From contig CAJYHN010000001.1 in NCBI GenBank assembly GCA_913774665.1, positions 1-64,000 of the forward strand: a stretch of 64,000 bases of DNA. Direction: 5' to 3'. This DNA comes from an uncultured Microbacterium sp. GTDB taxonomy: Bacteria; Actinomycetota; Actinomycetes; Actinomycetales; Microbacteriaceae. The position numbers and the translations under genes were made by a program. Shown here piece by piece: positions 15,998 through 23,784 of the stretch. Each line of letters starts with the position of its first letter. The stretch's first letter is position 1. The notes under the pieces are model-generated. The model was not told where the DNA came from. It saw only the letters and a program-made list of their open reading frames with translations, and ran no database searches.

Positions 15998-17551
15998 TCA
16001 GTACCCCGCGAACGCGTCGGTCGTCAGCGACTTCGCCTTGCTCAGGGCGGGCGCGAGCGCCGAGATGAGTCGCGGCGGGCCCGAGACGTAGGCGGAGCGT
16101 TGCGCGATGTCGGGCACGGCCCCCAGGAGCGCCTCGGCATCCACTCGGTCCGGTCCGGCCCACACCCAGCGCGGGGGCAGATCGCGGGGCTCGTCGCGCG
16201 AGAAGACGACGACGGGGATGCCGCTGACGGCGATCTCGTCGCGGAAGGCGAGCTCCGAGGCCTCCGACACCACGTACACGAGAACGACGTCGCGCTCCTG
16301 GTTTGTTGCCACGAGGTGGCGCAGCTGCGAGACGAACGGGGTCACACCGATGCCGGCCGCAACCAGCAGCACGGGAGAGGTCGGCCGCGAGGGGAGCACG
16401 AAGTCGCCCCACACACCCGTGACGGCGAGGGTCGCCCCCGGCTCGACTGCGGCCAGGGCCCGCTTGTACGACGACTGCGAACCGTCCTTGAAGGCGATCC
16501 GCACCTCGGGCAGGTCTTCCGGCGCCGAGACGATCGAGAACTCACGGCGCGTTCCCCGAGCGTCGGGTCGGCGGTGCGGGACGTCGAGCTCGAGGTACTG
16601 CCCGGGGTGGAATGAGAAGGGCCGGGCGGCCCGGAACGAGAGTTCGCGCACCGTCGGGGTGACCTCGCGTCGACGTTCCACCCGCAGCCGCACGGCCGCG
16701 CGCAGGCAGAACAGGAAGGCGAGCAGGTTGCCGACGAGCAGCGCGCGCTCCTGACCGAGCGTGATCTCGCCCACCGGCAGCGGCCACCCGGCCAGGACGC
16801 CGACGACGATCGCCACGAGATACTGCTGCACGCGACGCGGCGGGAGAGTCAGCGGCTCGGACAGCATGAACGCGCCCAGGAACAGGAAGGGCGACGAGAA
16901 CGCCACCTGCAGCAGCACGCTCGGCACATCGACCGGGAATCCCGCGGCCTGGAACTGCACGCTCGTGCGGAGGAAGGCGACGGCCATCGCGACGACCCAG
17001 AAGACGATCACGATCGGCAGCTTGTCGGTGCGGAGCAGGAGCAGCACTCCCAGCACCAGGACGGGTGCCGCGAGCCACGGCGAACCGACCCACCACGCCG
17101 AAGACCCCAGGTCGGGTGCCCAGATGCTCACGATCGTCAAGACGGTCGCGCCGGTCGCGGCGGGGTTGAAGATATGCCGACCGCGCCAGGCGAGCACGTA
17201 CTTCGAGGCGGATGCCACGACTCCGGCGAGAGCGAGGCCGGCCAGACCCAGCGGCTCCACCGACGGACGCAGGACGAACAGCAGGATCCCGGCCGTGATC
17301 AGGGAGGACTCGAAGCGCCGCGGCATCCGGAGCAGACTCTGCGCGACGAGGTCCGTGAGGGCGCACGCGGCGGCGAGCACCACGGCGCTCGCGACGATGG
17401 CCAGAGGTTGCGGGACCACCAGGCCCGCGAATGTCAGGACGAGCGAGAGGACGGCGAGAAGACCGAGCGACGCCATGACGAGCCGGTACATCGAGACGCG
17501 ACCGATGAGGCCGAGGACGCGGGTCGAGCCGGCGGTGAGCGTGGTGCTCAT
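15998..17551 (-). CDS. Membrane flavoreductase: NqrB/RnfD-like helices fused to ferredoxin-NADP-reductase domain
   Basis: In the 517-residue fusion, the N-terminal ~290 residues hold about nine helices and the segment RGRHIFNPAATGAT, reminiscent of the NqrB/RnfD family flavin-binding region. The C-terminal ~220 residues are a ferredoxin-NAD(P) reductase module: FSFHPGQYLELDVP, the FAD motif RREFSIVSAPED, the nucleotide-binding AAGIGVTPFVSQLRHL and YVSGPP near the end. It likely moves electrons from cytosolic NAD(P)H through the membrane to an extracytosolic flavoprotein. The next genes in its operon encode ApbE and an FMN-binding lipoprotein, which fits. The ATG has AAGGG upstream. Confidence 0.85.
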   Translation of the reverse strand: MSTTLTAGSTRVLGLIGRVSMYRLVMASLGLLAVLSLVLTFAGLVVPQPLAIVASAVVLAAACALTDLVAQSLLRMPRRFESSLITAGILLFVLRPSVEPLGLAGLALAGVVASASKYVLAWRGRHIFNPAATGATVLTIVSIWAPDLGSSAWWVGSPWLAAPVLVLGVLLLLRTDKLPIVIVFWVVAMAVAFLRTSVQFQAAGFPVDVPSVLLQVAFSSPFLFLGAFMLSEPLTLPPRRVQQYLVAIVVGVLAGWPLPVGEITLGQERALLVGNLLAFLFCLRAAVRLRVERRREVTPTVRELSFRAARPFSFHPGQYLELDVPHRRPDARGTRREFSIVSAPEDLPEVRIAFKDGSQSSYKRALAAVEPGATLAVTGVWGDFVLPSRPTSPVLLVAAGIGVTPFVSQLRHLVATNQERDVVLVYVVSEASELAFRDEIAVSGIPVVVFSRDEPRDLPPRWVWAGPDRVDAEALLGAVPDIAQRSAYVSGPPRLISALAPALSKAKSLTTDAFAGY

Positions 17552-17598
17552 GGGGAACCCTTCAGAGGAGGCGAAACGGGGGGATGGAAAGGACGGTC

Positions 17599-18477
17599 TC
17601 AGGAGAAGATCTCGCCGGAGAAGCCTCGAGACCACTCGACGCGGCCATCGGTGCGCATGCGCACCCACTGGGAGTTCCAGGATGCCGCCAACGCGGGCCC
17701 GCCGTCGAAGAACAACGCGGTGGCCAGGGCGTCGGCGCGCATCGCCGTCTCGGCGAGAGCCCACGTAGCGGCGTACGCCTGGACGGGCACCCCGGTGCGG
17801 GCGTCGAGGACGTGGTGGAGACCGTCTCCCCACGCGCGGCGGTTGATCGCGGAGGCGCAGAGCGCCTGGTCCGCCACGGTGACCACGCCGATGGCGCGGG
17901 TCGGGTCGTAGGGGTGCTCGAGACCGACGCGCACGGGCGCCCCGCGGACCGCGAGGTCTCCCGAGGCGTCGACGACGGCGTCTCCGTCCGCGTGGGTTGT
18001 CACCGCGTCGAGCACCAGGTCGACCAGCCGCCCTTTGCCGAGCGCTCCGACGTCGATGGTGGTGGGAGCGGCGACCCTCACGTGGTCGGCGTCCCAGGTG
18101 AGGACCTCGCTCCACGAGGGCGCCGGCTGCGGCGCTCCCAACGGGGCGAGGGTCAGCCGGGCGTCGTACCCGAGACGTGCCAAGGCATCGCCGACGAGCG
18201 GGTTCACGGCGCCGGACGTCGCCGCATCGAGCTCGCGGTAGAGCGAGAACATGGCATCCGCGTCTCGGGGAGCAGGAATAGACGCGGCACGCCCCTCGGC
18301 GAGCGAGGACACCAGGGAGTCGTCGCGGAAACGCGACCACTCGCGGTCGAACCGCTCGACGAGGGTCGACACCGCGTCGCGGGCGACCGAGGACAGCGGA
18401 TGCGCCGTCTCGATCGCCCACGACGTACCGATCGCGTCGAAGGTCCAGATCGACCCCGTGGCGAGCGGCGTGCTCAT
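17599..18477 (-). CDS. apbE: ApbE-family FAD:protein FMN transferase
   Basis: ApbE attaches FMN from FAD covalently to Thr or Ser in FMN-binding domains. The 292-residue product carries family motifs: REWSRFRDDSLVSSL, AATSGAVNPLVGDALARLGYD, TTIDVGALGKGRLVDLV, VVDASGDLAVRG, and HHVLDARTGVPV, followed by the Mg-binding TWALAETAMRADALATALF region. No clear signal peptide is seen, although many actinobacterial ApbE proteins work outside the membrane, so its compartment is uncertain. It sits 5 bp after the FMN-binding lipoprotein gene, its probable substrate. Confidence 0.92.
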   Translation of the reverse strand: MSTPLATGSIWTFDAIGTSWAIETAHPLSSVARDAVSTLVERFDREWSRFRDDSLVSSLAEGRAASIPAPRDADAMFSLYRELDAATSGAVNPLVGDALARLGYDARLTLAPLGAPQPAPSWSEVLTWDADHVRVAAPTTIDVGALGKGRLVDLVLDAVTTHADGDAVVDASGDLAVRGAPVRVGLEHPYDPTRAIGVVTVADQALCASAINRRAWGDGLHHVLDARTGVPVQAYAATWALAETAMRADALATALFFDGGPALAASWNSQWVRMRTDGRVEWSRGFSGEIFS

Positions 18478-18482
18478 GGCTG

Positions 18483-18971
18483 TCAGGCCTTGGCCTCGGA
18501 CTTGATCGAGTCGACGGCCTTGTTGAAGCCGCCGCTCGTCAGCGAAGAACCGGCCACCTTGCTGACCGAGATCTCGTCGAGCTTCTTGCCCACGACCTCG
18601 CTCTGGATGCCGCCGATGAATTCGCCCTGGTAGCGCTTGGACTCCGCGGCCTGCGGATCGCCGGTCACCTTCACCGCGGTCACGGTGTCGCCGGCGATCG
18701 TGAGGGTGACGTCGATGGTCTCGACGCTCTCGGGGGTCGCGTACTGGCCGGTGGCCTCGTACTCGCCGTCCTTGTAGGCGCCCGACCCGGTCGAGCCGCC
18801 GGCGGCGGCACCCGAGGTCGTGGCGGGGGCCGAACTCGCGGCCGGAGCGGCGGGGGCGGCGTCGCCGGTGGTCGTGCCACCCGCGCACCCGGCGAGGGTG
18901 GCGATGCCGGCGACACCCAGCAGAGCGGTGCCGATGCGGACGGGACGGGGTACGGCTGTGGTGCGGATCAT
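18483..18971 (-). CDS. FMN-binding domain lipoprotein
   Basis: This 162-residue exported lipoprotein has signal residues 1-28 ending in lipobox LAGC, then a low-complexity Ala/Ser/Thr linker. An FMN-binding domain follows from about residue 66 (YKDGEYEATGQYATPESVETIDVTLTIAGDTVTAV). The usual flavinylation motif SGATxTS appears here as AGSSLTSGG near residues 140-148, so the acceptor may be Ser143 rather than Thr. It is the likely substrate of the adjacent ApbE and the electron acceptor or carrier for the membrane flavoreductase. A GGAGGACCCTC site precedes the ATG. Confidence 0.88.
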   Translation of the reverse strand: MIRTTAVPRPVRIGTALLGVAGIATLAGCAGGTTTGDAAPAAPAASSAPATTSGAAAGGSTGSGAYKDGEYEATGQYATPESVETIDVTLTIAGDTVTAVKVTGDPQAAESKRYQGEFIGGIQSEVVGKKLDEISVSKVAGSSLTSGGFNKAVDSIKSEAKA

Positions 18972-19136
18972 GAGGGTCCTCCTTCGGTCGTGCCTCGCGG
19001 CGCGTACGTGCTCACGGTAGGGACACGACCTCGGCCGCCACCCGGTTCATTCTTTTGTGGGAGCTATGCGTGGACGCACGCCGCCCGAAGGACCCGCCTC
19101 GAGCACAGGCCCTCGCGCGGGTCTCCCGCTCGGAAC

Positions 19137-19175
19137 GCATTCGGCCGTCTCCCCTCGCGGAAGACGGCCGAATGC
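19137..19175 (-). terminator. Hairpin terminator of prs
   Basis: A perfect 14-bp stem, GCATTCGGCCGTCT and AGACGGCCGAATGC with an 11-nt loop, lies 17 nt beyond the prs stop. No long T-run follows, so it may be a stabilising 3' end rather than a classic intrinsic terminator. Confidence 0.6.
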
Positions 19176-19192
19176 CGAGGGAACGGCGGGGG

Positions 19193-20227
19193 TTACGCGT
19201 CGCCGCCGAACATGCTCGTGACCGAGCCGTCCTCGAAGACCTCGTGGATCGCGCGCGCGAGCAAGGGCGCGATCGGCAGCACCTCGAGACGCTCGAACCG
19301 ACGCTCGGCAGAGATCGGCACGGTATCGGTGACGACGACCTGGTCGATCGCGGGGTCCTGCAGCCGCTCGGTGGCCGGGTCGCTGAAGATCGCGTGGGTC
19401 GCGGCGACGATGACCTTGCGGGCACCCGAGGCCTTGAGCGCCTGAGCGGCCTTCTGGATGGTGCCGCCGGTGTCGATCATGTCGTCGACCAGCAGACAGG
19501 TGCGGCCGTTCACGTCACCGACGATCTCGTGCACCGAGACCTGGTTGGCGACCTTCGGGTCGCGACGCTTGTGGATGATCGCGAGGGGGGCGCCCAGGCT
19601 GTCGGACCAGGTGTCGGCCACGCGCACGCGGCCCATGTCGGGAGAGACGACGGTGAGGGTCTCGCGGTCTTCGGCGGAGAGGCCCCGCTCGAAGTGGTCG
19701 AGCAGCACCGGCTTGGCGAACAGGTGGTCGACGGGACCGTCGAAGAAGCCCTGGATCTGCGCGGCGTGCAGGTCGACGCTCATGATGCGGTCGGCGCCCG
19801 CGGTCTTGAGCAGGTCGGCGACCAGGCGGGCGCTGATGGGCTCGCGGCCGCGGCCCTTCTTGTCCTGACGCGAGTACGGGAAGTACGGCGCGACGACGGT
19901 GATGCGCTTGGCCGAGGCCCGCTTGAGGGCGTCGAGCATGATGAGCAGCTCCATGAGCCACTCGTTCACGGGCGGGCCGAACGACTGCACGACGAACACG
20001 TCGCAGCCGCGGATCGACACCTCGAAGCGGGTGTAGATCTCACCCGAGGCGAAGGTGCGGTGCTCGGTCGGGGCGAGCTCGGTGCCCAGGTGCTGGGCGA
20101 CCTGCGCGGCCAGCTCGGGGTGCGAGCGACCCGAGGCGACGACGAGCCGCTTCTTGGTCTTGGCGACGAGCCCGGGGGCGATGCCGTTGTCGCGGTCGAG
20201 GTCTACACGATTCTTCTTACGAGCCAT
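19193..20227 (-). CDS. prs: Ribose-phosphate pyrophosphokinase (PRPP synthetase)
   Basis: Prs makes PRPP from ribose 5-phosphate and ATP for nucleotide, His and Trp synthesis. The 344-residue product contains the characteristic GRSHPELAAQVAQHLG start, FASGEIYTRFEVSIRG, the flexible loop APYFPYSRQDKK, SVDLHAAQIQGFFDGPVDHL, and the PRPP-binding loop VDDMIDTGGT. It is about 20 residues longer at the N-terminus than typical enzymes (basic MARKKNRVDLDRD). The ATG lies inside the 3' end of glmU (11-bp overlap) with AGGAAG upstream, so translation is probably coupled. Confidence 0.97.
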   Translation of the reverse strand: MARKKNRVDLDRDNGIAPGLVAKTKKRLVVASGRSHPELAAQVAQHLGTELAPTEHRTFASGEIYTRFEVSIRGCDVFVVQSFGPPVNEWLMELLIMLDALKRASAKRITVVAPYFPYSRQDKKGRGREPISARLVADLLKTAGADRIMSVDLHAAQIQGFFDGPVDHLFAKPVLLDHFERGLSAEDRETLTVVSPDMGRVRVADTWSDSLGAPLAIIHKRRDPKVANQVSVHEIVGDVNGRTCLLVDDMIDTGGTIQKAAQALKASGARKVIVAATHAIFSDPATERLQDPAIDQVVVTDTVPISAERRFERLEVLPIAPLLARAIHEVFEDGSVTSMFGGDA

Positions 20228-21665
20228 CGGCCGCTTCCTGTTCAGCCCGAGCCTGAGCGGCCACGTCGGCCGCTCTGGTGCCCGGTCGGTTCTTCTCGAC
20301 CCACCCCTCGACGTTGCGTTGGGGTGCCACGCTGAGCGCCAGCGCACCGGCCGGGACATCCTTGCGGATCACCGCGCCGGCACCCGTCTTGGCGCCCGCT
20401 CCAATCGTAACCGGCGCGACGAAGACGTTGTGCGATCCGCTGTGGACCTCGTCGCCGATGACGGTTCGGTGCTTGGCGATGTCGTCGTAGTTCGCCGTGA
20501 TCGCGCCGGCGCCGAGGTTGACGCCTCGCCCGATCTCGGTGTCGCCGATGTAGGACAGGTGCGGGACCTTGCTGCCCTCGCCGATCGAGGAGTTCTTGAC
20601 CTCGACGAAGGTGCCGACTTTGCCGTCCACCCCGACGCGCGCGTTCGCGCGGAGGTAGGCGAACGGTCCGACCGTGGCGCCGGCCTCGACGACCGCGAGG
20701 GTGCCGTCGGTGCGGGTGATCGTCGCGTTCTCGCCGACCTCGCAGTCGACGAGGCTCGTGTCGGGGCCGATGGTCGCGCCCGAGGCGATGACGGTCGCCC
20801 CGCGCACGTGCGTGTTGGGGAGGATGGTGACGTCGGGGGCGAGGGTCGCGGTCACGTCGATCCACGTCGTCGCCGGGTCGACGACCGTGACGCCCTCGAG
20901 CTGCCACCGCCGCACCGTGCGCGCGTTGAGCGTGCGCCCGGCCTCGGACAGCTGCACGCGGTCGTTCACGCCGAGCGCCGCCGAGGCGTCGGAGGTCACG
21001 GATGCCGCGACTCCCAGCTCCGCGTCGCGCAGCAGCCCGACCACGTCGGTGAGGTACTTCTCCCCCTGGGCGTTCGCGGTCCCCACGAGGGCGAGCTGCG
21101 CGCGCAGCGGACCGGCCCGGAAGACGTAGACCCCCACGTTGATCTCGGTGACCGCGGCCTCGTCGGCCGTGGCATCCTTCTGCTCGACGATGCGGCGCAC
21201 GCCGTCGGTCTCGTCGCGCAGGATGCGGCCGTACCCGAACGGCTGGTCGACCCGCGCACTCAGCAGGGTGACGGCGGTGCCACCGCTGCGATGGGTCGCG
21301 AGCAGCTCCGTGAGCGTGCCTGTCTCGAGCAGCGGCACGTCGGCGCTGAGCACGAGGACATCGCCCTCGAAACCGTCCAGCGCGTCGAGGGCGACCTCGA
21401 CCGCGCGTCCCGTGCCGGGCACCTCGTCCTGATCGACGACCACGACGCCCGGGGCGAGCTCCGCCACGGTCTCGGCGACCATCTCGCGCTCGTGACGCAC
21501 GACCACGACGATGCGGGCCGGATCGAGGGATGCCGCGGTGTCGAGCACGTGACCGACGAGCGGACGACCGCCGACCGGGTGCAGGACCTTGGGAGTGCGG
21601 GAGCGCATGCGCGTTCCCTGACCCGCAGCGAGGACGACGACGGCCAACTCGGTCGGTGATGTCAT
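20217..21665 (-). CDS. glmU: Bifunctional GlmU: GlcN-1-P acetyltransferase / GlcNAc-1-P uridylyltransferase
   Basis: GlmU produces UDP-GlcNAc for peptidoglycan. In the 482-residue product, residues 1-230 are the uridylyltransferase with LAAGQGTRMRSRTPKVLHP. The remainder is a left-handed beta-helix acetyltransferase with hexapeptide repeats, the catalytic His of YIGDTEIG...NYDD context and GSHNVFVAPVTIG. The ATG is only one nucleotide past the mature tRNA-Gln 3' end, so there is no space for a Shine-Dalgarno site other than tRNA sequence. Translation probably starts on a leaderless or tRNA-processed mRNA. It overlaps prs by 11 bp. Confidence 0.97.
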   Translation of the reverse strand: MTSPTELAVVVLAAGQGTRMRSRTPKVLHPVGGRPLVGHVLDTAASLDPARIVVVVRHEREMVAETVAELAPGVVVVDQDEVPGTGRAVEVALDALDGFEGDVLVLSADVPLLETGTLTELLATHRSGGTAVTLLSARVDQPFGYGRILRDETDGVRRIVEQKDATADEAAVTEINVGVYVFRAGPLRAQLALVGTANAQGEKYLTDVVGLLRDAELGVAASVTSDASAALGVNDRVQLSEAGRTLNARTVRRWQLEGVTVVDPATTWIDVTATLAPDVTILPNTHVRGATVIASGATIGPDTSLVDCEVGENATITRTDGTLAVVEAGATVGPFAYLRANARVGVDGKVGTFVEVKNSSIGEGSKVPHLSYIGDTEIGRGVNLGAGAITANYDDIAKHRTVIGDEVHSGSHNVFVAPVTIGAGAKTGAGAVIRKDVPAGALALSVAPQRNVEGWVEKNRPGTRAADVAAQARAEQEAADGS

Positions 21666-21666
21666 G

Positions 21667-21738
21667 CTCCGCCGCCAGGATTCGAACCTGGACCTAACAG
21701 CTCCAAAGGCTGTCGTGCTGCCGTTACACCACGGCGGA
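21667..21738 (-). tRNA. tRNA-Gln (anticodon TTG)
   Basis: A 72-nt cloverleaf: acceptor TCCGCCG pairs with CGGCGGA, the D arm contains GGTGTAACGGCAGC, the anticodon stem ACAGC/GCTGT encloses CTTTGGA (anticodon TTG), and the T arm has GGTTCGAATCC. The discriminator base is G and no CCA is encoded. The glmU ATG starts one base after the discriminator. Confidence 0.97.
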
Positions 21739-21829
21739 CCGTGCCCGAGGGCACCGGTCAAGTCTGCCAGACCCGGGCGCCGGGCGTTCCGCCCGCCCAC
21801 GCGCGCCGACCGACCCGCCGAGCACTCGA

Positions 21830-21835
21830 CATAAT
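21830..21835 (+). promoter_or_regulatory. -10 box of the MarR-family gene, leaderless
   Basis: CATAAT lies 6 nt before the GTG at 21842, leaving no leader. This again follows the leaderless spacing seen at many genes here. Confidence 0.45.
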
Positions 21836-21841
21836 GAGACC

Positions 21842-22339
21842 GTGACCCGGGACAGCGACGAAGTCGACCGCATCGTCGATGCGTGGATGCGTCAGCGCCC
21901 CGATCTGGACTTCTCGCCCCTCGAGGTGCTCTCGCGCGTCGCGCGCCTGTCGCGACACCTCGACTTCGCCCGCAAAGAGGCGTTCCGCCGCAGCGACATC
22001 GAGTCGTGGGAGTGGGACGTGCTCTCGGCTCTGCGCCGCGCGGGCGAGCCGTACCAGCTGAGCCCGAAGCAGCTGCTGCAGCAGACGCTCGTCTCGAGCG
22101 GCACCATGACGAACCGCATCGATCGTCTCGTCGCCCGCCGTTTCGTGCGCCGCGAGGCCGACCCCGGAGACGGACGGAGCATTCTGGTGACGTTGACCGA
22201 CGACGGACGAGTACGAGTGGATGCCGCGATCACGCGCCTCGTCGACGCCGAGGCCCTCTTGCTCGAGGGACTCTCGCGCGGCGACCGCGAACGGCTCGCC
22301 ACCCTGCTGCGTAAGCTCAGCCTGGGGTTCGACGCATGA
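21842..22339 (+). CDS. MarR-family transcriptional regulator
   Basis: This 165-residue winged-helix regulator shows helix-turn-helix region LSPKQLLQQTLVSSGTMTNRIDRLVARRFV (about residues 78-107) and wing READPGDGRSILVTLTDDG. N-terminal and C-terminal helices would form the dimer interface. MarR proteins usually repress efflux or stress genes and respond to small phenolic or lipophilic ligands. Its stop overlaps the start of a small membrane protein (ATGA), which is the likely regulated partner. The protein is related in layout to the second MarR gene at 56599-57090. Confidence 0.9.
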   Translation: MTRDSDEVDRIVDAWMRQRPDLDFSPLEVLSRVARLSRHLDFARKEAFRRSDIESWEWDVLSALRRAGEPYQLSPKQLLQQTLVSSGTMTNRIDRLVARRFVRREADPGDGRSILVTLTDDGRVRVDAAITRLVDAEALLLEGLSRGDRERLATLLRKLSLGFDA

Positions 22340-22848
22340 GCGCGCCGGCGGAGTCGCTGTCACGTGGGGCGCGTGTCCGGGCGTGGTTCGGCGTCCGCTT
22401 CCGCTCCCCCGCGGCGATCTACGGCCTGATCGTGTTCGCGGCGTTCGTCTCGATCGCCGACGACCACACCGAGGACGTGTGGGAGGTGCTCGGCAGTGCC
22501 TCGCTGTCCCTGGTCGTCTTCTTCATCGCCCACGTGTTCGCGCACACCCTCACCGAGCACGCCACCCACGGACTCCGCCACGCGACCCGCGAGGGCATGC
22601 GACACGGGGCGGGGATGCTCTACGCGTCGGTCCCGTCGATCCTCGTGCTGGTCTGGGCCGGGATGACAGGCGTCTCGGTGAGCGACGCGTTCGAGCTGTG
22701 CATGTGGGCGACCTTCGCGGTGCTGGCCCTGCTCGGCTACGGCGCCTACGCTCGGCGGAAGGCGTCGATCCCCCTTCGCCTCCTCGGCGCTTTCGCCACG
22801 GCCTGCCTCGGCGTCTTCATCGTGCTGCTGGAGTACACGGTCCACTGA
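22336..22848 (+). CDS. Four-helix membrane protein of unknown function
   Basis: This 170-residue protein has about four hydrophobic helices (near 28-45, 55-75, 93-112 and 118-136, plus a C-terminal one at 148-168). The segment between helices 2 and 3 is histidine-rich (HVFAHTLTEHATHGLRHATREGMRH cluster around residues 67-95), suggestive of metal binding or a pH-dependent role. It is translationally coupled to the MarR regulator by ATGA. I do not recognise a family. The histidine cluster is directly visible; its role is inference. Confidence 0.75.
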   Translation: MSAPAESLSRGARVRAWFGVRFRSPAAIYGLIVFAAFVSIADDHTEDVWEVLGSASLSLVVFFIAHVFAHTLTEHATHGLRHATREGMRHGAGMLYASVPSILVLVWAGMTGVSVSDAFELCMWATFAVLALLGYGAYARRKASIPLRLLGAFATACLGVFIVLLEYTVH

Positions 22849-22892
22849 CACCGCTCGAGCCGCTCGGGCGAGGATCCCGGGCGGACGGGCGA

Positions 22893-23630
22893 TCAGTCCT
22901 GCGCCGCCGCGCGTCGACGAACGCGCGCACGGAGCACGAGACCGGTGCCGATGGCGAGCACGGCGCCGAGGCCCGCGACACCCGCCACCTGTACACCCGT
23001 GACCGCGAGGTCCGAGCCGGTGGCGGCGGCCGCCGCGGGAGTGGCCGAGGCCGCGGGGCGAGGGGCGGCCGAGGCGGAGGCCGCGGGATCGGGGGCGACC
23101 GATCCCGAGGCGCTCGGCGACGGAGCGGGGCTGGTGGGCGCCGTGGTCGGCGAGGGACTCGGCTGACCGGGGATCGACCAACCCGCCGCAGACAGGGTGA
23201 CCGGCAGGCTGGCGACGGAGAGGATCGACGAGGGCACCCCGGAGGACAGCGCCAGGCACTCGAGGCTCAGGGTCGCACTCGTCGTGCCCGAGGGAACGAC
23301 GGCCGTGAACGACGAGCCCATCGGAACGCTCACCGCCGCGCCCGCGGAGACCGGCACGGTCGCCGAGACGACGACGGTGCTGTTTCCGGCGACCACCGAG
23401 AGGCGCGCCCCATCGCTCGTTCCGGAGGGGCACCCGTCGGCGAAGGTCGCGGAGGCGAAGGAGGGATACGCGGCGGAGTCACCCGTGTAGACGGCCGTGC
23501 CCGCGGCATCCCGCAGCACGAGGGGGCTCGCCGCGGACGCGGCCAGAGCCCCGAGCGGCACGAGGCCCGCGACGACGACCGCAGCCGCGGCGAGAGGGAT
23601 GAGGCGGGTGAACACGGGGGTGGTCGACAT
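22893..23630 (-). CDS. Secreted protein with C-terminal LAVTG sorting-like signal
   Basis: The product is 245 residues. A signal peptide (about 1-32, AAAAVVVAGLVPLGALAASAAS) precedes a roughly 130-residue beta-rich extracellular domain and a Pro/Ser/Ala stalk of about 60 residues. The C-terminal sorting arrangement is DLAVTG, then a hydrophobic helix, then RARVRRRAAAQD. LAVTG-like motifs are accepted by class E/F-type actinobacterial sortases; no sortase gene is in this window. The stalk and anchor imply cell-wall display. Function of the exposed domain is unknown. It is convergent with the preceding membrane gene. Confidence 0.75.
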   Translation of the reverse strand: MSTTPVFTRLIPLAAAAVVVAGLVPLGALAASAASPLVLRDAAGTAVYTGDSAAYPSFASATFADGCPSGTSDGARLSVVAGNSTVVVSATVPVSAGAAVSVPMGSSFTAVVPSGTTSATLSLECLALSSGVPSSILSVASLPVTLSAAGWSIPGQPSPSPTTAPTSPAPSPSASGSVAPDPAASASAAPRPAASATPAAAAATGSDLAVTGVQVAGVAGLGAVLAIGTGLVLRARVRRRAAAQD

Positions 23631-23784
23631 GGCTGCTCTCGATCGGGTGGTGAGGACGAACGGACTGTGCCCCACCGGCCGGTCCACCGGGTGAACGGGT
23701 GGTGACGTCACCATCACCCGATGTGCACCCGCGATTCACCCCCGCGCCCTACGTTCCCGGCGACCCCTCTCGAGAAAGTCTGCG

